The notes below the pieces were generated by a model. That model made no database searches and was not told where the DNA came from. It saw only the letters and a program-made list of their open reading frames with translations. The translations under genes were made by a program, and so were the position numbers. DNA of 21,097 nucleotides from positions 1 through 21,097 of the forward strand of contig JAICHT010000021.1 in the NCBI GenBank assembly GCA_025924755.1, read 5' to 3'. This document shows, piece after piece, positions 1 to 7,290 of the stretch (positions within the stretch are counted from its first letter, which is position 1; every line of letters starts with the position of its first letter). The stretch is from Chitinophagaceae bacterium (GTDB lineage: Bacteria > Bacteroidota > Bacteroidia > Chitinophagales > Chitinophagaceae).

Positions 1-1
1 A

Positions 2-442
2 AATCACTGGGTTACTCTAATTAATAAAAGTAACAGCTTTAAAGATACTCCCAACGATTATGTGGAACTAGAAACACCTGAAATCATGCGATATATCCGT
101 TATAAAAATGTGCATATTCCAACGCCAAATCTTTCTATATCGGATATACGAATTTTTGGAATAGGGCAAGGAAAGGCACCGTCTGTAGTTGCAAATTTTT
201 CGGTGCAACGCAATAAGGATCGTCGCGATGCTATGGTAAGCTGGAATGTACAAAAAAACTGCCAGGGCTACAATATACTTTGGGGAATTGCGCCTGATAA
301 ATTATATAATTCCTGGATGGTGTATGATAAAAACTTTTTGAATTTAAAGAGCCTCTCTGCAGATCAAACCTATTATATGGCAATAGAAGCTTTTAACGAA
401 AATGGCATTTCACAAAGAACCAAAGCAGTAAAGGTTGAATGA
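2..442 (+). CDS. C-terminal end of a secreted glycoside-hydrolase-type protein (GH43-like, carbohydrate-binding plus FN3 domains), partial
   Basis: The frame is open from the first bases of the window, so the start lies upstream; the GTG at 62 is internal. The visible 146 residues fall into two parts. The first, about residues 1-55, resembles the end of an F5/8 type C (discoidin-like) carbohydrate-binding domain, with YVELETPEIMRYIRY and later ISDIRIFG. The second, from about residue 60, resembles a fibronectin type III domain, with VSWN, GYNILWGIAPDKLYNSWMVY and YYMAIEAFNENGIS. This pairing is typical of the tail of Bacteroidota family 43 glycosidases acting on plant polysaccharides. The catalytic domain is not in view, so the enzyme class is inferred from the tail alone. 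The gene ends inside a long hairpin shared with the convergent neighbour. Confidence 0.7.
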   Translation, partial: NHWVTLINKSNSFKDTPNDYVELETPEIMRYIRYKNVHIPTPNLSISDIRIFGIGQGKAPSVVANFSVQRNKDRRDAMVSWNVQKNCQGYNILWGIAPDKLYNSWMVYDKNFLNLKSLSADQTYYMAIEAFNENGISQRTKAVKVE

Positions 443-514
443 TAACACAGCTTTTATCCGTATCATTTTAATCTATCCATTCTCTACATCTGATACCGAT
501 AAAAGCTGTGTTAT
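442..514. terminator. Long bidirectional hairpin between convergent genes
   Basis: Positions 442-465 and 491-514 are 24-base inverted arms with a single mismatch (459 against 497), separated by a 25-base loop. The left arm starts on the last base of the upstream stop codon and the right arm ends 7 bases before the stop of the minus-strand transglycosylase. The position between convergent ends suggests a shared terminator. The loop is unusually large for a simple intrinsic terminator. Confidence 0.7.
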
Positions 515-521
515 TATACTA

Positions 522-1472
522 TCAATCTTTTATTGCATAATCAACCGGTATAATAACTTTTGCCGATCTTGAATCCACAAAAGTATTATCATCATTTGTT
601 GAAAGATCGGTTAAAGCAAAAGAATCGCTTTTTGTATCCGCTCCTGTTTTCAGAGATTTTAAATAAGCTACGGTTTCTGCTTTAGTTAAAGTAGCTAAGC
701 TGCCCTGGCCTTCAAAGAAATAATGTGTGGCAATAAATCTTTTTACATGCAAACGGGTTTCAAGGGGCAGGAACGATTGCAATTGCCAAAAATTTCGGCT
801 GCCACTTTTACGAATTGCCACGTTTACCCATTTAGGCCCTACATTATAAGCTGCCACTACTAACAGCCAGTCTCCAAACTGTGCATATAAATCTTTAAGA
901 TATTTTGCGGCAGCAACAGTACTTTTATAACAATAGGTACGTTCGTCGTGCTTGTGAGAAACCTTTAATCCCAGGTCGCGTGCAGTGGAAGGCATCAGTT
1001 GCCAAAAACCTTTTGCACCAACCCGAGATACTGCTTTTGATTTTAATTCAGATTCTACCACTGCCAGGTACTTTAATTCTACCGGCAAATCGTACTTACG
1101 AAAAACAGCATCCATAATAGCGAAATATGAATCGCATCGTTCTTTTACTTTAGAGAGCGATTCATTTTCTTTTTGTATATAAACCTTTGCATAAGAAGCT
1201 GCCGGCTTATTTAAGCCAATTGCTGGTGCCACTGCTGCCTGCGCTTCAGAAACATCTGTATTGTCTTTAGTAGAATTAAAAGTATCAATTGCAGCATACT
1301 GTACTAAAGAAGCGTCTGTTGGCAAAGTAGAAGAATTTTGCAAAGGCATATACACCTTTTCCTGAGTTGAATCAACTACCCCAGGTTGTGCTATAAGCGT
1401 ACTGTGCATTACTAAAAGCGTAAAGCAAAAAGTAAGTAAAGCATTCTTCCATCGTTTTGTTTTCAACATCAT
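522..1472 (-). CDS. Periplasmic lytic transglycosylase, SLT/MltD type
   Basis: This protein of 316 residues should cleave the glycan strand of peptidoglycan with formation of 1,6-anhydro-muramic acid. An N-terminal signal peptide spans about residues 8-28 (hydrophobic run ending near LIAQ). A low-complexity linker runs to about 105, and the SLT fold covers about 115-255. The catalytic glutamate is Glu140 in AVVESEL. It is followed by the family motifs GAKGFWQLMP (152-161) and AAYNVGP (207-213). There are no LysM repeats, unlike E. coli MltD, and the C-terminal 60 residues are polar and unassigned. Two ATG codons lie in tandem at 1472 and 1469; either may be the start, as no clear ribosome binding site is visible. 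It converges on the glycosidase fragment and has no same-strand partner. Confidence 0.88.
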   Translation of the reverse strand: MMLKTKRWKNALLTFCFTLLVMHSTLIAQPGVVDSTQEKVYMPLQNSSTLPTDASLVQYAAIDTFNSTKDNTDVSEAQAAVAPAIGLNKPAASYAKVYIQKENESLSKVKERCDSYFAIMDAVFRKYDLPVELKYLAVVESELKSKAVSRVGAKGFWQLMPSTARDLGLKVSHKHDERTYCYKSTVAAAKYLKDLYAQFGDWLLVVAAYNVGPKWVNVAIRKSGSRNFWQLQSFLPLETRLHVKRFIATHYFFEGQGSLATLTKAETVAYLKSLKTGADTKSDSFALTDLSTNDDNTFVDSRSAKVIIPVDYAIKD

Positions 1473-1947
1473 TTTAATTTTTGGTAAAACAATGCCGACC
1501 CAAGGCTTGGATTCATCGAACGATGGTTAATCATGGACACTTGGAAAGCATTATATGCAGCTCATCTTCAAGGGGGCGGACGTTTAGGCTTTTCATTATC
1601 CGAAGAACTGCATAGTTTGCTATACTTAGTAAGAACTGTGCCAAAAGTAATGTTCAGTTATCAGAAGTCATAGGTTTTAACCTTTGTAAAACTACGCTAT
1701 ATGCATAAAAGGATGGTAACCAATAATTTATACAAGGATAACAGTCACTTCTCAAATGGTCTTATTGACGAGAAGAGGGTGCAAAAAAGCAAATGCCTGG
1801 AAATAAAAGACTTTAAATATGCTAATTCCAGAACGCATTTTGCACCCTGATACTGCATTTTAATAAGCACTGTGTACTAAGATTCTAAGTGAAGATGTTT
1901 TAGAATTAACGTCTTGGCCTTTAGTTAAAAACTTAATGTAAATTGTT
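1473..1947. other. 475-base stretch without a confident gene
   Basis: No recognisable protein is seen here. It holds one 46-codon open frame on the plus strand (ATG 1533, stop 1671-1673) with no clear ribosome binding site and no family I recognise. It also holds an imperfect inverted repeat at 1776-1848. The start of the minus-strand transglycosylase lies at its left edge, so part of it should be that gene's promoter, but no TAnnTTTG match is visible there. Confidence 0.5.
1776..1848. repeat. Imperfect inverted repeat, possible hairpin or terminator
   Basis: AGGGTGCAAAA at 1776-1786 is the exact reverse complement of TTTTGCACCCT at 1838-1848, and CTGGAA at 1797-1802 pairs with TTCCAG at 1826-1831 further in. 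The two arms are interrupted, which gives a 73-base stem-loop with an internal bulge. No annotated gene ends next to it. It may be the terminator of a lost gene or the end of a small transcript. Confidence 0.4.
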
Positions 1948-2130
1948 TTAAGAATTGATTTCACGATCCCAACTTTTTTCTATTTCCTTATATTCTTCTT
2001 TCGAAACACTAAGGTCTTTATTTTGCTCTGACCCTGCTGTTGTTTTGTTCTGCGCTGTATCTTTTACGGCTGACTTTTTTACAAAAGGATTGCTTTTAAT
2101 TTTTGTCTTAACGATTTTATTTCTTTCCAT
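1948..2130 (-). CDS. Small lysine-rich hypothetical protein, 60 residues
   Basis: No family is recognised. Taking the ATG at 2130 as the start gives 60 residues; in-frame alternatives lie at 2136 and 2175, but the extra residues read like untranslated leader. The product is soluble and highly charged, with 12 lysines, a run of polar Thr/Ala/Ser/Gln in the middle, and an acidic helix-like tail (KEEYKEIEKSWDREINS). There is no signal peptide or membrane segment. It stands alone, with about 290 bases between it and pfpI upstream and no gene downstream for 475 bases. Similar short charged proteins are common in Bacteroidota. The call rests on a clean open frame and a protein-like composition. Confidence 0.5.
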   Translation of the reverse strand: MERNKIVKTKIKSNPFVKKSAVKDTAQNKTTAGSEQNKDLSVSKEEYKEIEKSWDREINS

Positions 2131-2375
2131 AATCATAAGTTTTTTTGATAAAACACAATGAAGATGCGTTATCACATTTGTTTAAAATCAATAATTTTTT
2201 TAGTAATGATTGTATAGCAGGAAGTCAAGAAATATAGTATCGCAGCATTGAAATTGCTTTTCAACTTTACCAATATACTGGTATACACCGCAAGTAAACA
2301 AGCCATTCCTTAGAGCAACAAAGAATCACTCCTATAGTCGCAATAAACTTGATGCAATAGTTAAATATAATAATT

Positions 2376-2401
2376 AAGGAAGCCATTGCAATGGCTTCCT
2401 T
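2376..2401 (-). terminator. Perfect 26-base palindrome, terminator of the PfpI gene
   Basis: The sequence 2376-2401 is its own reverse complement over all 26 bases, with the centre between 2388 and 2389. It begins 16 bases past the stop codon of the minus-strand PfpI gene, and on that strand it is followed by an AT-rich, T-containing tail. This fits an intrinsic terminator. Confidence 0.8.
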
Positions 2402-2417
2402 TGAACACTAAATAATA

Positions 2418-3005
2418 CTAAGACCTGTTTTCGGAATGCGTAAACTGTCCGGTTGTTGCATGTTTACCTTCGGCTATTTCTTCCAGCATCTTTTTATTGA
2501 AAGCTTCTAAATCTTTCGGGCTGCGGCTGGTAACCAATCCATCATCTACTACCACTTCCTGATCTACCCACTGCACACCGGCATTTTTTAAATCAGTTTG
2601 TATAGACCAGTAGGAAGTCATTTCGCGACCATCCAGCATTCCTGTTTCAATCAATAACTGCGGACCATGACAAATAGCCGCCACAGGTTTTCCTTGTTCC
2701 AAAAAATGTTGTGCAAATGCAATACACTCTTTATTGGTTCGTGTTTTATCGGGATTCAATACACCGCCGGGAACTACCAATGCGTCATAATCTTCAGGAT
2801 TTGCATCGCTGATATTTACATCAACCGGCAGTTCAATACTCCAATGGTCCTGATCCCACGCCTTTACTTTATCTTTTTGTGGTGATACGATCTGTACAAT
2901 AGCACCGGCATCTTCCAGCGCTTTTTTCGGACTCGTTAATTCTACTTCCTCAAAACCATTATCAGTAATGATGGCTACTTTTTTTCCTTGCACACTCTTT
3001 GCCAT
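2418..3005 (-). CDS. PfpI/DJ-1 family protein (type 1 glutamine amidotransferase-like; protease, chaperone or deglycase)
   Basis: This 195-residue protein is the usual length for the PfpI/YhbO branch of the DJ-1 superfamily. It opens with KKVAIITDNGFEEVELTSP, where Glu19 matches the conserved nucleophile-elbow glutamate. The nucleophile Cys112 lies in AAICHGPQLL with His113 beside it, and the C-terminal family block SYWSIQTDLKNAG...VVVDDGLVTSRSPKDL is intact. Members have been described as intracellular proteases, stress chaperones or protein/glyoxal deglycases; the sequence does not decide between these. No signal peptide is present, so it should be cytoplasmic. It is a single-gene unit, divergent from the amidase and followed by a strong palindromic terminator. 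Confidence 0.9.
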   Translation of the reverse strand: MAKSVQGKKVAIITDNGFEEVELTSPKKALEDAGAIVQIVSPQKDKVKAWDQDHWSIELPVDVNISDANPEDYDALVVPGGVLNPDKTRTNKECIAFAQHFLEQGKPVAAICHGPQLLIETGMLDGREMTSYWSIQTDLKNAGVQWVDQEVVVDDGLVTSRSPKDLEAFNKKMLEEIAEGKHATTGQFTHSENRS

Positions 3006-3037
3006 AACCTATAATTTTTATGATTTTTTATCAATAA

Positions 3038-3051
3038 ATGATTACAATCAT
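3038..3051. promoter_or_regulatory. Short dyad ATGATT-AC-AATCAT upstream of PfpI
   Basis: Two 6-base arms with a 2-base spacer lie 33-46 bases before the PfpI start codon. A second dyad of similar composition sits at 3135-3146 in the same divergent gap. Position and symmetry allow an operator, but in AT-rich DNA such dyads also arise by chance. Confidence 0.25.
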
Positions 3052-3134
3052 AACTTCAAAAATCAAACCATCCGAAAAAAGAAATTTTGTTTAATGAAAC
3101 AGCTATTTTACAACTATTCTGATATAACAAGCTA

Positions 3135-3155
3135 ATCATTAATGATATACATTTG
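3135..3155 (+). promoter_or_regulatory. Dyad ATCATTAATGAT next to a TACATTTG promoter-like element
   Basis: TACATTTG at 3148-3155 is an 8/8 match to the Bacteroidota -7 consensus TAnnTTTG, and a perfect 12-base palindrome (3135-3146) lies directly upstream. The amidase start is 140 bases further on, so this promoter would give a long leader. A 7/8 match (TATTTTTC, 3271-3278) lies closer to the amidase and is an alternative. No -33 TTG is visible at the usual distance. Confidence 0.3.
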
Positions 3156-3295
3156 TTTATTTTAATACACACATAGTATATGTATACTTCTTAACTCCAT
3201 TTCGATCTACATACCAGGCAAAGTTTCAGTAAGTATAAAAATTACAAAGACCGTGTAATAAAAACTTCAGTATTTTTCGTGGCTATATCCTGTTT

Positions 3296-4114
3296 ATGCG
3301 ATTCATTTATTTTATCTTTTTCGTACTACTCGTTTTTATTGCTGTACTCGTAGGTTGTAATCGCAATCCCTATGCGGCTACCAATAAGATTTATAAAAAA
3401 CAAGCAAAGGCCTTTGCTAAAATTTTAAAGCAATCCCCTCCTAAAGACTCTGCCATGGCATTTGCACGGTGGGCAGGTACTATTAATTTTAATATGCGCA
3501 AGCCCAACTTTGTAATCATACATCATACCGCACAAAACAGTTGCGACCAGACTTTAAAAACTTTTACTACGGCAGTAAGCCAGGTAAGTGCACATTATGT
3601 AATATGTAAAGATGGTACGGTGCATCATATGCTGAACGATTACTTGCGGGCATGGCACGGCGGTATTGCCAGATGGGGCAATGTAACAGATATTAATTCG
3701 GCTTCTATAGGTATTGAAATGGACAACGATGGGTTCGAGCCTTTTACCGGACCGCAAATTGGTAGTTTGTTGCAGTTGCTGGGTATATTAAAAAAAAGCT
3801 ATGGTATACCGGCCGCAAATTTTGTTGGCCATGCTGATATTGCACCCACACGCAAAAACGATCCTAATGTATTTTTTCCCTGGAAAGAACTGGCTGACAA
3901 TGGATATGGATTATGGTATGATGACACTACCGGCGTAGAAGTGCCTCCAGATTTTAATAACATGCAGGCATTGCGAATTGTAGGATACGATATCAGGGAC
4001 AGCAGCGCTGCCATAGGTGCCTTTAAGCGGCATTTTTTACAACAGGACACCAGCAAAGTACTAAATGATGCTGATAGAAAAGTATTATATACCCTTTATC
4101 AAAAGTATCAATAA
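3296..4114 (+). CDS. Lipoprotein N-acetylmuramoyl-L-alanine amidase (Amidase_2/AmpD-like)
   Basis: This 272-residue enzyme should cleave the bond between N-acetylmuramic acid and the stem peptide of peptidoglycan. A type II signal peptide ends at VLVGC, making Cys21 the lipidated residue. The Amidase_2 fold covers about residues 68-200. Predicted zinc ligands are His76 in VIIHHTA, then His179 and Asp189 in GHADIAPTRKNDPN; Lys187 matches the conserved basic residue and Glu141 in SIGIEMD the catalytic glutamate. All the active-site positions of AmpD/AmiD are therefore present. The last 70 residues form a helical tail similar to peptidoglycan-binding tails, but without a clear motif. It is lipid-anchored like E. 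coli AmiD, unlike cytoplasmic AmpD, so it may act in wall recycling or turnover from the periplasmic side. Confidence 0.9.
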   Translation: MRFIYFIFFVLLVFIAVLVGCNRNPYAATNKIYKKQAKAFAKILKQSPPKDSAMAFARWAGTINFNMRKPNFVIIHHTAQNSCDQTLKTFTTAVSQVSAHYVICKDGTVHHMLNDYLRAWHGGIARWGNVTDINSASIGIEMDNDGFEPFTGPQIGSLLQLLGILKKSYGIPAANFVGHADIAPTRKNDPNVFFPWKELADNGYGLWYDDTTGVEVPPDFNNMQALRIVGYDIRDSSAAIGAFKRHFLQQDTSKVLNDADRKVLYTLYQKYQ

Positions 4115-4117
4115 GCC

Positions 4118-4162
4118 TTAATACTAAAGGCTGATGCAGTGATGCTCGGCCCTTAGTATTAA
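4118..4162. terminator. Hairpin between amidase and convergent lipoprotein gene
   Basis: TTAATACTAA at 4118-4127 pairs exactly with TTAGTATTAA at 4153-4162. Pairing continues inwards with one mismatch and a G-T pair to 4134/4146, leaving an 11-base loop. It starts 3 bases past the amidase stop and lies 25 bases beyond the end of the minus-strand gene, so it can serve both. Confidence 0.7.
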
Positions 4163-4187
4163 TAAGAAACTTATGATATTATAAAAA

Positions 4188-4589
4188 TTAATGACCGGAA
4201 TGATGTGTACCAGAATCGGTGCCACTGGTACTGGTTCCAGTACCGGATCCGTTGCCGGAACTTGTGCCATTTCCACCGGAATGCATTCTGTTTGTGTTAG
4301 TGCCGGTTCCACCATTAGTTGCTCCATTATTCATTTTTCCAGCGCCCATTGTTCCGGTATCACTGCCCATGGTACCAGTGCCGGTGCTGGTATTGGTGCC
4401 GCTTCCGGTGCCGGTACCCATAGTGCCCGTTCCAGCGCCAGTATTCATATTAGCAGTATCACTGCCCATACTACTGTTTGTAGTGGTAGAATTTGTGGAG
4501 TCGGTAACTGTAGTACTGTCTGTGCCAGAGTTATTGCAGGCGCCTAATACAAAAAGTGAGGCTGCCGCTGCTACAAGTATTCTTTTCAT
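4188..4589 (-). CDS. Low-complexity lipoprotein rich in Gly, Thr, Ser, Asn and Met
   Basis: The 133-residue product has a clear type II signal peptide: MKRILVAAAASLFVLGAC, with Cys18 as the lipid-bearing residue. After that it is almost entirely Gly, Thr, Ser, Asn, Met, Asp and Ala, ending in HHSGH, with hardly any hydrophobic residues. Loose internal repeats can be seen, such as MGSDT occurring twice and GTGTMG occurring twice. Such a chain is unlikely to fold and may be a flexible surface or periplasmic tether; I recognise no catalytic domain. The complementary strand is also open across the gene, as expected from repetitive codons, and is not taken as coding. The next gene upstream on the same strand (4848-5120) is a second small lipoprotein of similar composition, 258 bases away. 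Confidence 0.75.
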   Translation of the reverse strand: MKRILVAAAASLFVLGACNNSGTDSTTVTDSTNSTTTNSSMGSDTANMNTGAGTGTMGTGTGSGTNTSTGTGTMGSDTGTMGAGKMNNGATNGGTGTNTNRMHSGGNGTSSGNGSGTGTSTSGTDSGTHHSGH

Positions 4590-4847
4590 TGTTTGAATTT
4601 AATGGTTAAAAGTTTGATTTTGATTTATATGATGTGTCCAATTATTTTGCCGCTTTATTAAAGTTGCACCAGGAACTCTTTTCTTTCATTTTGCCTAATA
4701 GTTTCCTCAACTATATCCATAAATCCTCATATTATACTTTATATGTAATATGCTGACACACACCTCATCTTTATTACTATTGCAGAAAAAATTGACACGG
4801 AAATAAAAAGCTGTGCAACCTACTATAGCGGCATAATAACCTAAAAT

Positions 4848-5120
4848 TTAATGCTTCTTACCACGGTTTTGATTAGTAGTAGACTGATTCATCATGGTAT
4901 GTTTTCCCGAGGAATCTAACATACCACCCTTACTTAAGCCTGTATCCGTAGTATTGTAGGCATTATCATTTGATGTAGGCGTGGTATCACCAATACGAGG
5001 AGTTCGGGAAGTGTCCGTTCCATTCATCCCGGCATTATTGCCTTCGCTACTATTACCGGTATTGCTGTTGCAGGCGGCTAAACTAATTACTATCAGTGCT
5101 GCTATTCCTATCTTTTTCAT
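4848..5120 (-). CDS. Small Asn/Thr/Ser-rich lipoprotein, 90 residues
   Basis: A type II signal peptide, MKKIGIAALIVISLAAC, puts the lipidated cysteine at residue 17. The mature part of about 74 residues is hydrophilic and rich in Asn, Thr, Ser and Gly. It ends in a basic stretch (NQNRGKKH). No domain is recognised. Signal peptide and composition are like those of the lipoprotein gene downstream on the same strand (4188-4589), but they share no long identical stretch, so they are better called similar in type than proven paralogues. The basic C-terminus contrasts with the histidine-ended neighbour. Confidence 0.7.
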   Translation of the reverse strand: MKKIGIAALIVISLAACNSNTGNSSEGNNAGMNGTDTSRTPRIGDTTPTSNDNAYNTTDTGLSKGGMLDSSGKHTMMNQSTTNQNRGKKH

Positions 5121-5387
5121 AGCTGGTTGTTTATTGATTTATATACCTACCAGCCCAATAACTTTGCCATATTATTTCAGATATAGAATATGTTGGCAAA
5201 ATGCAAAGTTCTTTACGCCTGATATCATTTGTACTTTATTAAGTTCCTTTTGCCATACGCAATCACGAAATATTTTGCATATGCTATCACTTCCACTGCA
5301 TATTCCATCAACTTTATATAAATCAGTAACCGGTTAGATGCTGTATATTCCTCTGGCAATCTTTTTGCAAACTACTTTCAAAAAGAT

Positions 5388-5600
5388 ATGAATGCAAAAC
5401 GCACCTTCGGAATTATATTAACCATCCTGGGCATTGCAGGACTCATTTATGCAGCAGTAGTGTTTATGAATGCACGTGGCTCTACCGGCAGCCAGATCAA
5501 AACACTTATCGTATATGGATTGTTAGGTGCTATCTTCTTTTTTACAGGCATTGGTCTTATACGTGGCACTAACGATGATGCAAGGCCACCGGTGCAATAA
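5388..5600 (+). CDS. Small two-span membrane protein, 70 residues
   Basis: Two hydrophobic segments, about residues 7-27 and 38-58, are joined by a short glycine/serine loop (ARGSTGSQIK) and followed by a hydrophilic tail, NDDARPPVQ. This is the pattern of a small inner-membrane hairpin protein with both ends on the same side. I recognise no named family, though similar short proteins are common in Bacteroidota. It is followed 23 bases later on the same strand by a lipoprotein gene, so the two are probably co-transcribed. No perfect TAnnTTTG element is visible in the 267 bases upstream. Confidence 0.7.
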   Translation: MNAKRTFGIILTILGIAGLIYAAVVFMNARGSTGSQIKTLIVYGLLGAIFFFTGIGLIRGTNDDARPPVQ

Positions 5601-5623
5601 CCACTTTACTTAATATTTTATTT

Positions 5624-6106
5624 ATGAAGATCAGCACAGGCATTTTGTGTACGCTTTTATTTATAGCTTGTAATAATTCCAATAGTATAAATGAAGGTGC
5701 TCCGCAAACCATGCATGCCAATGCAGGAGATACAATCACCACATCTGCAAAGCCAGTTATTTTGAACGGATGTTATGAAATGACGCTCAAGAAAGATTCG
5801 GCGTTTCTGCAAATACAGTTGACAGACAGCACAGTCAGCGGCAATCTAGACTATCACTGGCATGAAAAAGACAGTAACATCGGCACTATAAAAGGAGTAG
5901 TTCGGAATAGTTTATTAATAGCAGCGTACACATTTCAATCAGAAGGCATAACATCAGTGCGGGAAGTAATCTTTAAAATTCATGATAAAGAGTTATGGCC
6001 TGCATTTGGCGGATTGACCCCGCATAATGACACGTTGGTTTTTAAGGATAAGAATAATTTACAGTATGACAATAAACATCCTTTTATAAAAGGCAATTGC
6101 AGGTAA
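5624..6106 (+). CDS. Uncharacterised conserved-type lipoprotein, 160 residues
   Basis: The type II signal peptide ends at LFIAC with Cys16 as the lipid attachment site. A polar linker to about residue 46 is followed by a beta-rich domain with GCYEMTLKKDSAFLQIQL, SGNLDYHWHEKDSNIGTIKG and AAYTFQSEGITSVREVIFKI. This pattern resembles a group of Bacteroidota lipoproteins that have no assigned function; that recognition is from memory and is weak. Two cysteines beyond the lipobox (in NGCY and the penultimate residue of GNCR) could form a disulfide joining the two ends of the domain. It follows the small membrane protein by 23 bases and precedes tsaB by 60 bases on the same strand. Confidence 0.72.
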   Translation: MKISTGILCTLLFIACNNSNSINEGAPQTMHANAGDTITTSAKPVILNGCYEMTLKKDSAFLQIQLTDSTVSGNLDYHWHEKDSNIGTIKGVVRNSLLIAAYTFQSEGITSVREVIFKIHDKELWPAFGGLTPHNDTLVFKDKNNLQYDNKHPFIKGNCR

Positions 6107-6166
6107 ATACTAATCCTTTTATAAGCATAATTTCTTTATATATAAATCTAGCTCTAAATTGGCGGC

Positions 6167-6841
6167 GTGAACTACATATTAAATATTGACACCGCTGTAG
6201 AAACTGCTTCCATTTGCATTGCAAAAAATGGTGAAAGCATTGCGCTAAGAACAAACCCGTATCAAAAAGATCATGCGGCCTGGCTGCAAACAACTATTAA
6301 AGATTTGATGAGTGAAACGGGCTTGCACCTGGCGCAATTACAAGCTGTGGCTGTTAGTGCCGGCCCGGGTTCTTATACAGGTTTACGTGTGGGGATGGCT
6401 ACGGCTAAAGGCTTGTGCTATGCCCTGCAATTGCCGCTAATACTGGTTAATACTTTGCAGATGATGGCAGTGGCCGCTCTGCAAGAACCCACCAATTTGC
6501 TATGCCCGTTAATTGATGCCAGGAGGCTGGAAGTCTTTACTGCAGTGTATGACAAGCAACTCAATGAAGTGATGGCATCGAAGAACTTAATACTGAACGA
6601 AAGTTCATTTATAGAATTATTGCAAAAAAATACCATTACTTTTTTTGGCAATGGAAGTATCAAACTGCAATCTATCTTACAACATCCAAACGCTGTATTT
6701 AAAAACATAGAAGCTACGGCTATACACTTAGGGTTCTTGTCTTTTCAACACTATCAAACTAGGCAGTTTTCGGATATTGCTTACAGTGAACCTTATTACG
6801 GAAAAGAATTTTATTCGCCTGAACCTAAAAAAAAATTGTAA
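6167..6841 (+). CDS. tsaB: tRNA N6-threonylcarbamoyladenosine (t6A) synthesis protein TsaB
   Basis: TsaB is the partner of TsaD that helps transfer the threonylcarbamoyl group to A37 of ANN-decoding tRNAs. This 224-residue protein has the ASKHA-fold opening NYILNIDTAVETASICI. The signature AVSAGPGSYTGLRVGMATAKGL lies around residues 62-83 and CPLIDARRLEVFTAVYD around 113-129, all standard for TsaB. Length is typical for the family. The start is a GTG at 6167; no in-frame ATG lies early enough to keep the first strand. tsaD and tsaE are not in the window. The gene sits 60 bases after a lipoprotein gene and may share its transcript. Confidence 0.95.
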   Translation: MNYILNIDTAVETASICIAKNGESIALRTNPYQKDHAAWLQTTIKDLMSETGLHLAQLQAVAVSAGPGSYTGLRVGMATAKGLCYALQLPLILVNTLQMMAVAALQEPTNLLCPLIDARRLEVFTAVYDKQLNEVMASKNLILNESSFIELLQKNTITFFGNGSIKLQSILQHPNAVFKNIEATAIHLGFLSFQHYQTRQFSDIAYSEPYYGKEFYSPEPKKKL

Positions 6842-6890
6842 AAAATTAATTTTGTTATGTCAGAATTCTTTCATATCTCATTTTGATTTA

Positions 6891-6898
6891 TACATTTG
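6891..6898 (+). promoter_or_regulatory. Bacteroidota -7 promoter element TACATTTG for the ArsR gene
   Basis: An 8/8 match to TAnnTTTG lies 38 bases before the ATG at 6937. Transcription would begin near 6904, which places the in-frame TTG at 6883 upstream of the transcript and supports the later ATG start. No -33 TTG is seen at the standard distance. Confidence 0.6.
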
Positions 6899-6936
6899 TA
6901 CTTATTTCATTATTAAGCCCCCTAAGATGTGCATCT

Positions 6937-7269
6937 ATGAACAACGAATTAACTGACAACTCACTAACGGTTAGCAATGACCTAAAAATTGATGTCATCC
7001 AACTTAAAAAGGCTGCATTGGTATTACGTGCAGTAAACCACAAGTTGCGACAGCAAATTTTAAAACTCATTTATCAAAATGGTAAAATGACAGTTACTGA
7101 AATTTACATCAAGCTCCGGCTTGAGCAATCAGTAGCCTCTCAGCATTTAGCCATTCTGCGCAAAGCAGGCTTTGTAACTACCATCCGCGATGGCAAGTTT
7201 ATTTACTACTCTGTAAATGAAGAACGCTTATCCGAAGTACATGGTTTTATTCGCCAGTTATTGAGCTAA
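6937..7269 (+). CDS. ArsR/SmtB-type winged-helix transcriptional regulator without cysteines
   Basis: This is a 110-residue DNA-binding protein with the ArsR-type winged helix. The helix-turn-helix lies at about residues 52-79, with recognition helix EQSVASQHLAILRKAG. The wing, TTIRDGKFIYYSV, lies at about 81-93. The start at ATG 6937 is preferred over the in-frame TTG 6883 because a promoter element overlaps the longer N-terminus. The 110-residue form has no cysteine and no CxC or alpha-5 His/Asp metal cluster that I can see. It is therefore neither a typical metal sensor nor a BigR/SqrR dithiol persulfide sensor, although the downstream gene encodes a persulfide dioxygenase. It probably represses that gene, which starts 66 bases later behind an inverted repeat. 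Confidence 0.88.
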   Translation: MNNELTDNSLTVSNDLKIDVIQLKKAALVLRAVNHKLRQQILKLIYQNGKMTVTEIYIKLRLEQSVASQHLAILRKAGFVTTIRDGKFIYYSVNEERLSEVHGFIRQLLS

Positions 7270-7290
7270 TCTGCAAGCCACCTTCCTCAT

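Noticed and set aside
4191..4596. Long open frames on the plus strand opposite the Gly/Thr/Ser-rich lipoprotein
   Set aside because: They mirror a repetitive minus-strand gene with a clear lipoprotein signal peptide. Their own translations are low complexity with no recognisable start context.
4620..6892. TTGATTTATA found at 4620, 5134 and 6883, taken as a possible shared promoter or operator
   Set aside because: Distances to the start codons differ (about 30, 13 and 54 bases) and orientation relative to the genes is not constant. In AT-rich DNA a 10-base match of this composition is weak evidence.
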